Shown: in pieces, positions 18,376 through 26,594 of the stretch
How the letters are laid out: each line of letters opens with the position of its first letter
How positions within the stretch are numbered: the stretch's first letter is position 1
DNA from: Bacteroides sp.
Lineage (GTDB): Bacteria > Bacteroidota > Bacteroidia > Bacteroidales > UBA7960
NCBI GenBank assembly: GCA_036351255.1
Contig: JAZBOS010000054.1
Coordinates: 1 to 64,000 of the forward strand
DNA: 64,000 bases
Reading direction: 5' to 3'
The notes under the pieces: model-generated
The model's input: the letters and a program-made list of their open reading frames with translations, nothing else
Told to the model about the DNA's origin: nothing
The model's database searches: none
Position numbers and translations under genes: made by a program

Positions 18376-21300
18376 ATGCAAATACCTGATTATACTCATC
18401 TTCACGTACATACACAATATTCCATTCTTGACGGGGCTTCGCAGATAGAGCCCCTGCTGCAAAAAGCGGCCGACGATGGCATGAAAGCGCTTGCCATTAC
18501 CGACCACGGCAATATGTATGGGGTATTGCCTTTTTCAGAGTTAGCCCGCAAAAAAGGCATTAAACCCATTATTGGCTGTGAAGTATATGTAGCTGATGGC
18601 AGCCGCCTGGAGAAACGGGGCAGGGAGGACCGCAGTGGCTTTCACCTGGTTTTGCTGGCAAAAAACCGCAAAGGATACGAAAACCTTTCACGACTGGTTT
18701 CCATAGGGTTTCTGGAGGGCTTTTATTATACTCCCCGGATTGACAAGGAGATCCTGCAATTATACAGTGAGGGCCTGATTGCATCTTCTGCCTGCCTGGG
18801 CGGAGAGATTCCCCAAGCCCTGATGGAAAAGGGAATGGAACAAGCCGAAGAGGTTCTTAGGGGGTTCCTTGATATTTTCGGTGAGGACTTCTACCTCGAA
18901 TTGCAGCGCCACGGGCTGGCGGAACAGGAACCCGTCAACCAGCAGCTGCTGGAGCTATCAAAAAAGTACAATGTTAAGGTCATAGCGGCCAATGATGTAC
19001 ACTATGTAAACGCCGAGGATGCCCGCGCCCACGATATCCTGATATGTCTACAAACGGGTAAGGACCTCGATGATGAGAATCGCATGAAATATTCTGGCCA
19101 GGAATACCTGAAAACACGCCAGGAAATGGCCGAATTGTTTGAGGATGTCCCAGAAGCCTTGTTCAACACCCAGGAGGTCGTCGACAAAGTGAAGGAATAC
19201 GATATCACCACAAAAGAAATCATGCTGCCGGTGTTCCCGCTTCCCGAAGCCTTTGAAAGTGAAGATGAATACCTGGGACACTTGACCTATGAAGGGGCGA
19301 AAAAGCTCTACCCGGAATTGTCGGAGGAGGTGAAAGAAAGGCTTGACTACGAGTTGGATATCATAAAAAGCATGGGGTTTGCGGGATATTTTCTTATCGT
19401 ACAGGACTTCATTAACCAGTCGCGTGAGATGGGGGTAGCCGTTGGTCCGGGAAGGGGCAGTGCTGCTGGTTCTGCCGTAGCCTATTGCACGGGTATTACA
19501 GCGATAGACCCCATTAAATACAACCTGCTATTTGAGCGTTTCCTGAACCCGGAAAGGATATCCATGCCTGATATCGACATTGACTTTGATGATGAAGGGC
19601 GAGAGAAGGTAATGGAATATGTAATCAACAAATACGGGCGTGAAAAGGTGGCCCAGATTGTAACCTTTGGCACGATGGCTGCCAAGTCGTCTATCCGCGA
19701 TGTGGCCAGGGTACTCAAATTGCCCCTGCTCGAAGCCGACCGGCTGGCCAAACTGGTGCCGGACCGGCCGGGCGTTAGCCTGAGACACGCCTACAAGGAG
19801 GTCCCCGAACTGGCCCAGGCTCTGAAGGACCCCAATCCACTGATACAGGAAACCCTGAAATATGCCCTGATACTGGAAGGATCGAACCGTCAGACTGGAG
19901 TGCATGCCTGCGGAGTCATCATAGGACCTACTAACCTGGTGGACTGCCTTCCACTGAGCACCCAGAAAGACTCTGACCTTCCCGTGACACAATATGAGGG
20001 GAAATACGTGGAGTCGGTTGGGATGCTGAAAATGGACTTCCTGGGGCTGAAAACCCTGAGCGTTATCAAGGAAGCAGTTAAGAACATCGAGAAAACCCAT
20101 GGCCTGAGTATTGACATTGTCAATGTTCCCCTGGATGATGAAAAAACCTATGCGCTATACCAGCGCGGTGATACCATTGGGACGTTCCAGTTCGAATCGG
20201 GGGGTATGCGCGAATATCTCAAGGAGCTTAAGCCCACCAACATTGAAGACCTGATTGCCATGAACGCCCTTTATCGTCCGGGCCCCATGGAGTTTATCCC
20301 CACTTACATCAACCGTAAGCATGGGCGGCAGAAAACCGAATATCCGCATCCCTGGCTGGAAGAGATCCTGAAACCGACCTTCGGTATTATGGTTTACCAG
20401 GAGCAGATCATGCAGGCTGCACAGATTATGGCGGGTTTCTCACTGGGCAGTGCGGATATTCTGCGACGCGCCATGGGTAAGAAGAAGAAGGAGGAGATGG
20501 ACCGCCAGAAAGGATTTTTCATTGAAGGAGCCGTAAAAAAAGGCATCGACAAAGATAAAGCCTCAAACATCTTTGATGTGATGGCCCGTTTTGCCGAATA
20601 CGGCTTCAACCGGTCGCACTCCGCCGCATATTCCGTTCTGGCCTACCGCACAGCTTATTTGAAAGCCAATTATCCTGCCGATTATATGGCTGCGGTGCTC
20701 ACCAACAACTTCAGCGACATCAAAAAGATCACCCAGATGATGGAGGAGTGCCAGCGCCAGAAGATCCCAGTGCTCGGGCCAGATGTCAATGAAAGCCGTT
20801 TCAATTTTGTTGTGAATAAAAAAGGGGAGATCCGCTTCGGCCTTGGTGCGATCAAGGGCGTTGGAGAGGGTGCTGTGGAAGCCATCGTGGAGGAACGCGA
20901 AGCCAATGGGCCCTATCATAACATCTTTGATTTTGCTAAACGGGTAAATCTCCGGTCGGTTAACAAGCGGGTATTCGAGTCACTTGCCATGGCAGGCGCC
21001 TTCGATTGCTTTGAAGGTCACCACCGGGCCCAGTTCTTTTTCTCTGAAGACAACGGAACGACCACTTTCATTGATAAGGTCATCAGGCATTCAAACCTGA
21101 TTGCACAACGGGAAAACAGTTCACAGATGAACCTGTTTGATGAAAGCGCAGAGGTGACCATCCCCGATCCTGAACTCCCTGATTGCCCCCTGTGGAGCAA
21201 ACTGGAGATGCTCAGGCAAGAAAAGGAAGTGACAGGAATGTACATTTCAGGGCATCCACTGGATGATTTCCGCATAGAAATTGATGCCACCTGCAATATT

Positions 21301-21837
21301 AATATCGGCGACCTTCACAACATAAGTGCGCTTAAAAACAGAGAGGTGGCCTTCGCAGGGATCATTACCTCGGCAGTTCACAAAACCGGAAAGAATGGCA
21401 AACCCTTTGGGAATTTTGTTGTGGAAGACTATTATGACTCCATCCAGTTATTCCTTTTTGCCGAGGAGTATTTAAAAATGAAGCATTTCCTCGAAAACCA
21501 GACCTTCGTTTACATCAAAGCCCGTATCCAGGAAAGGTATAACTCCAATCATTTGGAGGTCAGGGTAAAAAGTATGAGTTTGCTTACGGAGCTGGCCGAA
21601 AAGTCGCTCTCTGACCTGATTCTTTACCTCCCGGTCAACGAAATCGACCAGACCATGGTAACCCGTCTGGTGGATGTAGCAAGGAAACATAAAGGCAAAT
21701 CCAAGCTGAAAATTGCATTGGTTGACCGTGTAGAAATTGCTTCCGTTGAATTGCTTTCGCGCAAGATCAGGGTAGAACCCATTGGTTTTTTGAAGGAATT
21801 GTTAAATGAATATGAACTCACCTATCGTTTGAATTAA
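18376..21837 (+). CDS. dnaE: DNA polymerase III alpha subunit DnaE
   Basis: The 1153-residue replicative polymerase catalytic subunit, close to the usual DnaE length. The N-terminal PHP domain shows THLHVHTQYS with His8, His10 and His12. The catalytic aspartates are Asp401 and Asp403 in PDIDIDFDD, and the palm segment GPGRGSAAGSAVAYC precedes them. Fingers, HhH (GLGAIKGVGEGAVEAI) and an OB domain (VAFAGIITSAVHKTGKNGKP) follow. I chose ATG 18376; a TTG at 18343 adds 11 hydrophobic residues that the family lacks. It is followed by trxA under its own promoter. Confidence 0.97.
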   Translation: MQIPDYTHLHVHTQYSILDGASQIEPLLQKAADDGMKALAITDHGNMYGVLPFSELARKKGIKPIIGCEVYVADGSRLEKRGREDRSGFHLVLLAKNRKGYENLSRLVSIGFLEGFYYTPRIDKEILQLYSEGLIASSACLGGEIPQALMEKGMEQAEEVLRGFLDIFGEDFYLELQRHGLAEQEPVNQQLLELSKKYNVKVIAANDVHYVNAEDARAHDILICLQTGKDLDDENRMKYSGQEYLKTRQEMAELFEDVPEALFNTQEVVDKVKEYDITTKEIMLPVFPLPEAFESEDEYLGHLTYEGAKKLYPELSEEVKERLDYELDIIKSMGFAGYFLIVQDFINQSREMGVAVGPGRGSAAGSAVAYCTGITAIDPIKYNLLFERFLNPERISMPDIDIDFDDEGREKVMEYVINKYGREKVAQIVTFGTMAAKSSIRDVARVLKLPLLEADRLAKLVPDRPGVSLRHAYKEVPELAQALKDPNPLIQETLKYALILEGSNRQTGVHACGVIIGPTNLVDCLPLSTQKDSDLPVTQYEGKYVESVGMLKMDFLGLKTLSVIKEAVKNIEKTHGLSIDIVNVPLDDEKTYALYQRGDTIGTFQFESGGMREYLKELKPTNIEDLIAMNALYRPGPMEFIPTYINRKHGRQKTEYPHPWLEEILKPTFGIMVYQEQIMQAAQIMAGFSLGSADILRRAMGKKKKEEMDRQKGFFIEGAVKKGIDKDKASNIFDVMARFAEYGFNRSHSAAYSVLAYRTAYLKANYPADYMAAVLTNNFSDIKKITQMMEECQRQKIPVLGPDVNESRFNFVVNKKGEIRFGLGAIKGVGEGAVEAIVEEREANGPYHNIFDFAKRVNLRSVNKRVFESLAMAGAFDCFEGHHRAQFFFSEDNGTTTFIDKVIRHSNLIAQRENSSQMNLFDESAEVTIPDPELPDCPLWSKLEMLRQEKEVTGMYISGHPLDDFRIEIDATCNINIGDLHNISALKNREVAFAGIITSAVHKTGKNGKPFGNFVVEDYYDSIQLFLFAEEYLKMKHFLENQTFVYIKARIQERYNSNHLEVRVKSMSLLTELAEKSLSDLILYLPVNEIDQTMVTRLVDVARKHKGKSKLKIALVDRVEIASVELLSRKIRVEPIGFLKELLNEYELTYRLN

Positions 21838-21903
21838 AGGTATGACATTCATTTTCAAAACATTAACTTTAACCATAAAAATCAATTCAGCTTATTTTTA
21901 GGC

Positions 21904-21934
21904 TTTGCAGTTTTTAAAAATTATAGTAGGTTTG
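21904..21934 (+). promoter_or_regulatory. Consensus Bacteroidota promoter of trxA
   Basis: TTTG (21904-21907), exactly 19 bases, then TAGGTTTG (21927-21934). This is a full match to the -33/-7 consensus of the primary sigma factor in Bacteroidota. The ATG of trxA is 34 bases downstream. Confidence 0.85.
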
Positions 21935-21968
21935 TAACAATTGTTTTTATCCATAAAAAGCATTAACC

Positions 21969-22286
21969 ATGGCATTAGAAATTACAGATTCCAATTTTGA
22001 AGAGATTGTATTAAAATCAGATAAGCCAGTTATCATTGATTTCTGGGCTGAGTGGTGCGGTCCTTGTCGAATGGTAGGCCCGATTGTCGCCGAGATTGGA
22101 AAGGAATACGACGGGAAAGCAGTCGTTGGCAAACTGGATGTGGACAGCAACCCGGGCGTTGCCACCCAATATGGCATCCGCAATATCCCCACCATTCTGT
22201 TCTTTAAAGGCGGACAAGTGGTGGATAAGCAGGTAGGAGCCGTTCCAAAATCTGTCCTTACGGCAAAACTGGAAAAACTGCTTTAA
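21969..22286 (+). CDS. trxA: Thioredoxin
   Basis: A 105-residue cytoplasmic thioredoxin that reduces protein disulfides and is itself reduced by thioredoxin reductase. The active site WCGPC is at residues 29-33, the cis-proline loop is NIPTI, and Asp near FWAEWC is in place. It has no signal peptide. Its own strong promoter suggests constitutive expression. An incomplete GC-rich hairpin (about 22308-22341, AAGGGG/CCCCTT arms) follows it but lacks a T tract. Confidence 0.96.
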   Translation: MALEITDSNFEEIVLKSDKPVIIDFWAEWCGPCRMVGPIVAEIGKEYDGKAVVGKLDVDSNPGVATQYGIRNIPTILFFKGGQVVDKQVGAVPKSVLTAKLEKLL

Positions 22287-22357
22287 ACCTGACTAAAATG
22301 AACTTTTAAGGGGGTGCCGGGACATTTTCCGCCACCCCTTCAAATTATCCGGCAGAT

Positions 22358-23290
22358 ATGATTAAGAATATGGATCCGGAGTTGCCCCGGAAATTCGGGA
22401 ATCTCGAATTACTGGCCAGGCAAGTGGTGGAAGGTTTTATCACTGGCCTTCACAAAAGTCCTTTCCATGGGTTCTCAGTTGAGTTTGCCGAACACCGGAT
22501 TTACAATCCAGGAGAAAGCACCCGGCATATTGACTGGAAGCTATATGCCCGTGCAGAAAAACTCTTCACAAAACGTTTTGAGGAAGAAACCAATCTGCGT
22601 TGTCAATTGGTGATAGACAATTCTTCTTCCATGTATTTTCCTGCTTTCGGGCATAATAAAGCGCTGCCCTCCAAAATCGGGTTCTCAGTGGAGTGTGCTG
22701 CCGCCCTTTCTTATCTTTTGCGCAAGCAGCGCGATGCGGTGGGGCTAAGTATCCTTGCCGAGGAAACAGAACTGCATACCCCGGCAAGGTCAAGCATCGT
22801 GCATCACAAAATGATTTTCTCAGAACTCGAGAAACTTTATAACCCCACCAGCCATACCCTCAGCAAACGAAGCAATACGGCCGAACTGTTGCATCACCTG
22901 GCCGAAAATATCCATAAACGCTCACTGGTGATTCTTTTCTCTGACATGATCGAAAACGTGTCGGAACTTCCTGAGCTTTTTTCCGCCCTTCAGCATCTTA
23001 AGCACAACAAGCACGAAGTGATTCTTTTTCATGTATATGAAAAATCGAAAGAGCTGGATTTTGATTTTGATAACCGCCCTGTGAAATTTATTGATATGGA
23101 AACCGGGAAAGAGGTCAAAATGAATCCAATGGAATTTAAAGATCAATACCACAAAAGCATGGCTGCGCGCTTCAATGAGATCAAACTGAAATGCATGCAA
23201 TACCACATTGATTTTGTAGCGGCCGACATCAACCAGGGACATGAACAGGTTTTGCTTTCCTTCCTGGTAAAAAGATCCCGGCTCTATTAA
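22358..23290 (+). CDS. DUF58 domain protein, outside the Bat locus
   Basis: A 310-residue DUF58 protein. GFSVEFAEHRIYNPGESTRHIDWKLYARAEKLFTKRFEEE is the DUF58 signature, followed by a von Willebrand A-like region whose metal-site motif reads DNSSSM (DxSxS). No membrane helix or signal peptide is obvious, so it is likely cytoplasmic or peripheral. Its role is unknown; DUF58 proteins usually sit beside MoxR AAA+ ATPases, and a second paralogue in this window does (62294-63169). This copy has no MoxR neighbour and lies 71 bases downstream of trxA. I chose the ATG at 22358; Met5 is an alternative. Confidence 0.82.
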   Translation: MIKNMDPELPRKFGNLELLARQVVEGFITGLHKSPFHGFSVEFAEHRIYNPGESTRHIDWKLYARAEKLFTKRFEEETNLRCQLVIDNSSSMYFPAFGHNKALPSKIGFSVECAAALSYLLRKQRDAVGLSILAEETELHTPARSSIVHHKMIFSELEKLYNPTSHTLSKRSNTAELLHHLAENIHKRSLVILFSDMIENVSELPELFSALQHLKHNKHEVILFHVYEKSKELDFDFDNRPVKFIDMETGKEVKMNPMEFKDQYHKSMAARFNEIKLKCMQYHIDFVAADINQGHEQVLLSFLVKRSRLY

Positions 23291-23345
23291 AATACGGGGA
23301 TAAGATGGTTTTTTGCTAAAATTAAACCCAAATCCGATTCAAGGT

Positions 23346-24401
23346 ATGATCCTTCAAGAACCCTTTAATTTATTTATATCGTTGATTACCGGTCACATCA
23401 AGCTCCCTTCCATTGAGGATGGTCAGAATTTTATGATCCTTGTCCTGCTTGTCATGCTTACAATTAATACTGGCCTTTTGTTTGTCTTTGTCCATCTGCG
23501 TAACCGTGAGAAGAAAAAGTATCTCAGCCTTCTGGAAAGGTATCTGGGTGAAATGGAGAGGATCAATGGTACGCTTCGTGAAAGCGAGCAAAAATGCCAG
23601 CAACTGATGGACCATTTGGATGAAGGATTCCTTCAAGTGAATGAGAAAGGATTTATATTGTTTGCCAATTTGAGGGCAGCTATGATAATTGGGTTGCCAA
23701 TAGAAAAAATCCTTCACCAGCCAATACCCTCCTGGCTAATATCAGGCAATCAGCATCCCCTTACTTTAAAGGGCAGCATTCGAAAAGGGCTGAAGTTTGT
23801 TGATCAGGTCCAGGCCGTGCGTGGCAATAAAATACATTGGTACAGGTTGAAGTGTCATTACCAGGCCACGCAGAAAGGGGAGCCTGGGGCTGCCATTATC
23901 CTATCTGATATGACTGAAAAGCTGGCTATAGAAGAAAAATTGCAGCAGCTTACGGTTGACACCAACGGGTTAAATCGCCAGATCAATTGCCTGTTTGATA
24001 TATCGGATATCAGTGGAGTACCAAATATTACGTATAACGAAATATTTGAACGTTCGCTTGAGATTATTCCCAATGGACTTAAGTTTTCCCACGATTGTTG
24101 GGTAGAGATCGTTTTTGAGTCGAAAAGATTCGTTTCCAAAAACTTCCGGGAGACTCCGTGGAATTTCACCGCTCCCATAAAAATTCGGAAAAAGAAATTG
24201 GGTCATGTAAGGGTTGGTTATCTGGAAGAGAAACCCAAAAGTTCCCGTGACGCTTTTCATATGAATGAAAAACTCCTGATCAAAAACATTGCTGAAAAGC
24301 TAGGGCAAGTGATTGAATTGATGAATATAGAAAGTCAGCTTAAGGAATGCCAGGAACAAAATTCTGTTTCTGCCCGCAGCCGAAAGAAAGATTCATTTTG
24401 A
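23346..24401 (+). CDS. Membrane PAS/GAF-like sensor protein without a kinase domain
   Basis: A 351-residue protein. An N-terminal membrane segment (about residues 30-52, FMILVLLVMLTINTGLLFVF) is followed by a short coiled coil, a PAS domain (about 75-195: LMDHLDEGFLQVNEKGFILFANLRAA up to the AAIILSDMTEKLAIEEKL linker), and a GAF-like region ending IKNIAEKLGQVIELM. This layout is the sensor half of histidine kinases or diguanylate cyclases, but the protein ends there with no H-box, ATPase, GGDEF or phosphatase domain. I chose the ATG at 23346; a TTG at 23313 is an alternative. Signal and partner are unknown. Confidence 0.65.
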   Translation: MILQEPFNLFISLITGHIKLPSIEDGQNFMILVLLVMLTINTGLLFVFVHLRNREKKKYLSLLERYLGEMERINGTLRESEQKCQQLMDHLDEGFLQVNEKGFILFANLRAAMIIGLPIEKILHQPIPSWLISGNQHPLTLKGSIRKGLKFVDQVQAVRGNKIHWYRLKCHYQATQKGEPGAAIILSDMTEKLAIEEKLQQLTVDTNGLNRQINCLFDISDISGVPNITYNEIFERSLEIIPNGLKFSHDCWVEIVFESKRFVSKNFRETPWNFTAPIKIRKKKLGHVRVGYLEEKPKSSRDAFHMNEKLLIKNIAEKLGQVIELMNIESQLKECQEQNSVSARSRKKDSF

Positions 24402-24471
24402 TATTTCTTTCCCAGGATTCCTTTCGTCTTGTTTTTTGAACTCAAAAATTATTTCACAATTGGCAACAAAG

Positions 24472-24511
24472 ACAAAAGACCGCAAGGCTATCTCCCTTAG
24501 CAGTCTTTTGT
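24472..24511. terminator. Possible bidirectional terminator
   Basis: A 9-bp inverted repeat, ACAAAAGAC/GTCTTTTGT, extended by GC/GC after one mismatch. It lies between the convergent sensor and alpha-oxoamine synthase genes. The T tracts are short. Confidence 0.45.
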
Positions 24512-24533
24512 ATTATCTGATTTTCAGATTTAT

Positions 24534-25781
24534 TTATTGCTGAATATTTGCAAACTGTCCTGTTCCGTATTTTCCTGAATCAAGATTAGCCTTGATCTCG
24601 GTGAAGGCCTCAAGGGTATATTCCACATCTTCAAGGGTATGAACAGCCGTAGGAATAATCCTTATGATAATAACCCCCTTAGGTACCACCGGATAGCCCA
24701 CAACAGAACAGAAAATATTGAAGTTTTCCCTTAGGTCAAAAGCCAGATTAGCACCTTCAGTGGGGTCACCGCTGAGAAATACCGGCGTAACCGGTGATTG
24801 GGTATTTCCAATATTAAATCCGCGCTCTTTTAAGCCTTTTTGAAGGGCATTGGAAATAGTCCAGAGTTTCTCACGATATTCAGGATGGTTTCTGATCAAT
24901 TCAAGCCTTTTCAAGCCTCCAATGACCAATGGCATGGGCAGGGACTTTGCAAAGATCTGGCTGCGCATATTGTAAGCCAGATAAAAGACGACCTCTTTAG
25001 TGGATGCAACAAAAGCACCAATTGAAGCAAAGGATTTTGCAAAAGTTCCGAAGTAAATATCCACGCCATCCTGAACCCCAAGATACTCGCCAGTACCAGC
25101 ACCAGTTGGCCCCATGGTTCCAATGCCATGTGCATCATCAACCAGGAGGCGGAACTCGAAGTCCTTCTTCATAGCAACGATCTCATCAAGTTTCCCCAGA
25201 TCGCCCGACATACCAAAAACTCCTTCGGTGATGACCAGGATACCCCCCCCGGTTTCCTTGGTAATTTTGGTAGCACGTTCAAGCTGCTTGCGTAGGTTCT
25301 CCATATTATTGTGGGGGTAAACAAAGCGTTTACCGAAATGGAGGCGCACCCCATCAATGATGCAGGCGTGAGATTCGAAATCGTATACAATCACATCATG
25401 GCGATCTACCATGGCTTCAATAATGGATACCATACCCTGGTAGCCGTAATTCAACAGGTAGGCAGCTTCTTTTCCAACAAAGGCAGCAAGTTCTCTTTCC
25501 AGTTGTTCGTGCTTGTCGGATTGACCCGACATCATCCGGGCGCCCATCGGCAGGGCCAACCCATATTCGGCGGCAGACTCGGCATCAGCCTTCCTTACCT
25601 CCGGATGATTCGCCAGTCCAAGGTAATTATTTAAACTCCAGATCAGCTTCTCTTTTCCCCTGAATTTCATCCTGGTGGAAATCTCACCATCAAGTTTCGG
25701 GAAAGTCCAATACCCGTGTACACTCTTTGCATATTGCCCAATGGGCCCCAAATTGGCAGTTGCCTTATTAAAAACGTCCAC
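24534..25781 (-). CDS. Alpha-oxoamine synthase (serine palmitoyltransferase-like)
   Basis: A 415-residue PLP-dependent acyl-CoA:amino acid condensing enzyme. Visible are NNYLGLANHP (51-60), the DDAHG motif (215-219) and the PLP lysine Lys249 in FGTFAKSFAS. Relatives include serine palmitoyltransferase, 2-amino-3-ketobutyrate CoA ligase, 8-amino-7-oxononanoate synthase and the cysteate acyltransferase that starts sulfonolipid synthesis in some Bacteroidota. A sphingolipid or sulfonolipid role is plausible, but no partner genes are adjacent. The start is GTG 25781; no in-frame ATG precedes it. A textbook promoter lies just upstream. Confidence 0.82.
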   Translation of the reverse strand: MDVFNKATANLGPIGQYAKSVHGYWTFPKLDGEISTRMKFRGKEKLIWSLNNYLGLANHPEVRKADAESAAEYGLALPMGARMMSGQSDKHEQLERELAAFVGKEAAYLLNYGYQGMVSIIEAMVDRHDVIVYDFESHACIIDGVRLHFGKRFVYPHNNMENLRKQLERATKITKETGGGILVITEGVFGMSGDLGKLDEIVAMKKDFEFRLLVDDAHGIGTMGPTGAGTGEYLGVQDGVDIYFGTFAKSFASIGAFVASTKEVVFYLAYNMRSQIFAKSLPMPLVIGGLKRLELIRNHPEYREKLWTISNALQKGLKERGFNIGNTQSPVTPVFLSGDPTEGANLAFDLRENFNIFCSVVGYPVVPKGVIIIRIIPTAVHTLEDVEYTLEAFTEIKANLDSGKYGTGQFANIQQ

Positions 25782-25813
25782 GTCAAAAAGTTTTAGGTTA
25801 AAAAAATGCTCTG

Positions 25814-25844
25814 CAAACTTAATCTAATTTGTCGTATTGACAAA
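25814..25844 (-). promoter_or_regulatory. Consensus Bacteroidota promoter of the alpha-oxoamine synthase
   Basis: On the reverse strand TTTG (25841-25844), exactly 19 bases, then TAAGTTTG (25814-25821), matching both consensus elements. It lies about 33 bases before the GTG start. Confidence 0.85.
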
Positions 25845-25898
25845 TACTAATTTTTTATATATATAGTAATCCCGAAAGGAAGAAAAAACTACCAGGAA

Positions 25899-26585
25899 TT
25901 AAGATGGAAGCTCCCTGAAAAAAACAATGGGATCAGGGCAAATTTGATTATAATATTCTTTTTCGGAAGCCAGGCAAACTCCGGGAAAATCGCCCCAATT
26001 ACCCATCATATCTGTAATGACCTGGAAGTGCAAATGGGACGGCCAGTCGCCATTGACCGGGAAATTACCCACCTGACAGAATGGGGTTCCGGGTCCAATA
26101 CGGTCGCCAGGATGCAAACCCATTAAAGATTCTAGCGACAAATGCCCGTAAAGAGTGAAGAAAATAAAGCCATCAAGTTGATGTTCAAGAATAATCGTTG
26201 GTCCGTAATCTCCATATTTTGCGTTGTTCTGCATGCTGTGAATCTTTGAATCAAGCGGCGAAAAAATGTCTTGCCCGGCAGGTGCCCAGATATCCACACC
26301 CAGATGAATACTCCTGGACTCACCACGGTCCTTTGCAAACAAGGTACTGCGCTGGTAAACCTGGCGGTTTTCCATGTATCCGCCGTAGCCATATTGTTTA
26401 CCACTGCCTTTAACCTGTGAAAAGATATATTCATCAAGTTGAAGGGTATTGTCAAAATCAATAGAAAGCAGATCTTTGTTGTCCTTTGAAAAATCAAGCC
26501 TGAACGTATTTCCCGGATGAAGATCGGGTTCAAAAAGAGGATGAAGGAAACGAGCTTTCGCGTTCATTTTTTCATTAAAGTCCAT
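25899..26585 (-). CDS. M23 (LytM-type) metallopeptidase family protein
   Basis: A 228-residue protein with the zinc-site motifs of M23 peptidases: H-x3-D in IHLGVDIW and H-x-H in SHLHFQV, with a YGHLS strand between them. M23 enzymes cut peptidoglycan cross-bridges or act as cell-wall adaptors. I see no N-terminal signal peptide, which is unusual for a wall hydrolase. Either a short non-classical leader is used or it acts on a cytoplasmic substrate. It follows uvrB by 9 bases on the reverse strand, so it is probably co-transcribed. Confidence 0.8.
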   Translation of the reverse strand: MDFNEKMNAKARFLHPLFEPDLHPGNTFRLDFSKDNKDLLSIDFDNTLQLDEYIFSQVKGSGKQYGYGGYMENRQVYQRSTLFAKDRGESRSIHLGVDIWAPAGQDIFSPLDSKIHSMQNNAKYGDYGPTIILEHQLDGFIFFTLYGHLSLESLMGLHPGDRIGPGTPFCQVGNFPVNGDWPSHLHFQVITDMMGNWGDFPGVCLASEKEYYNQICPDPIVFFRELPS

Positions 26586-26594
26586 AAGGTTGTA

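Noticed and set aside
22308..22341. GC-rich hairpin after trxA as a terminator
   Set aside because: The stem is interrupted and no T tract follows.
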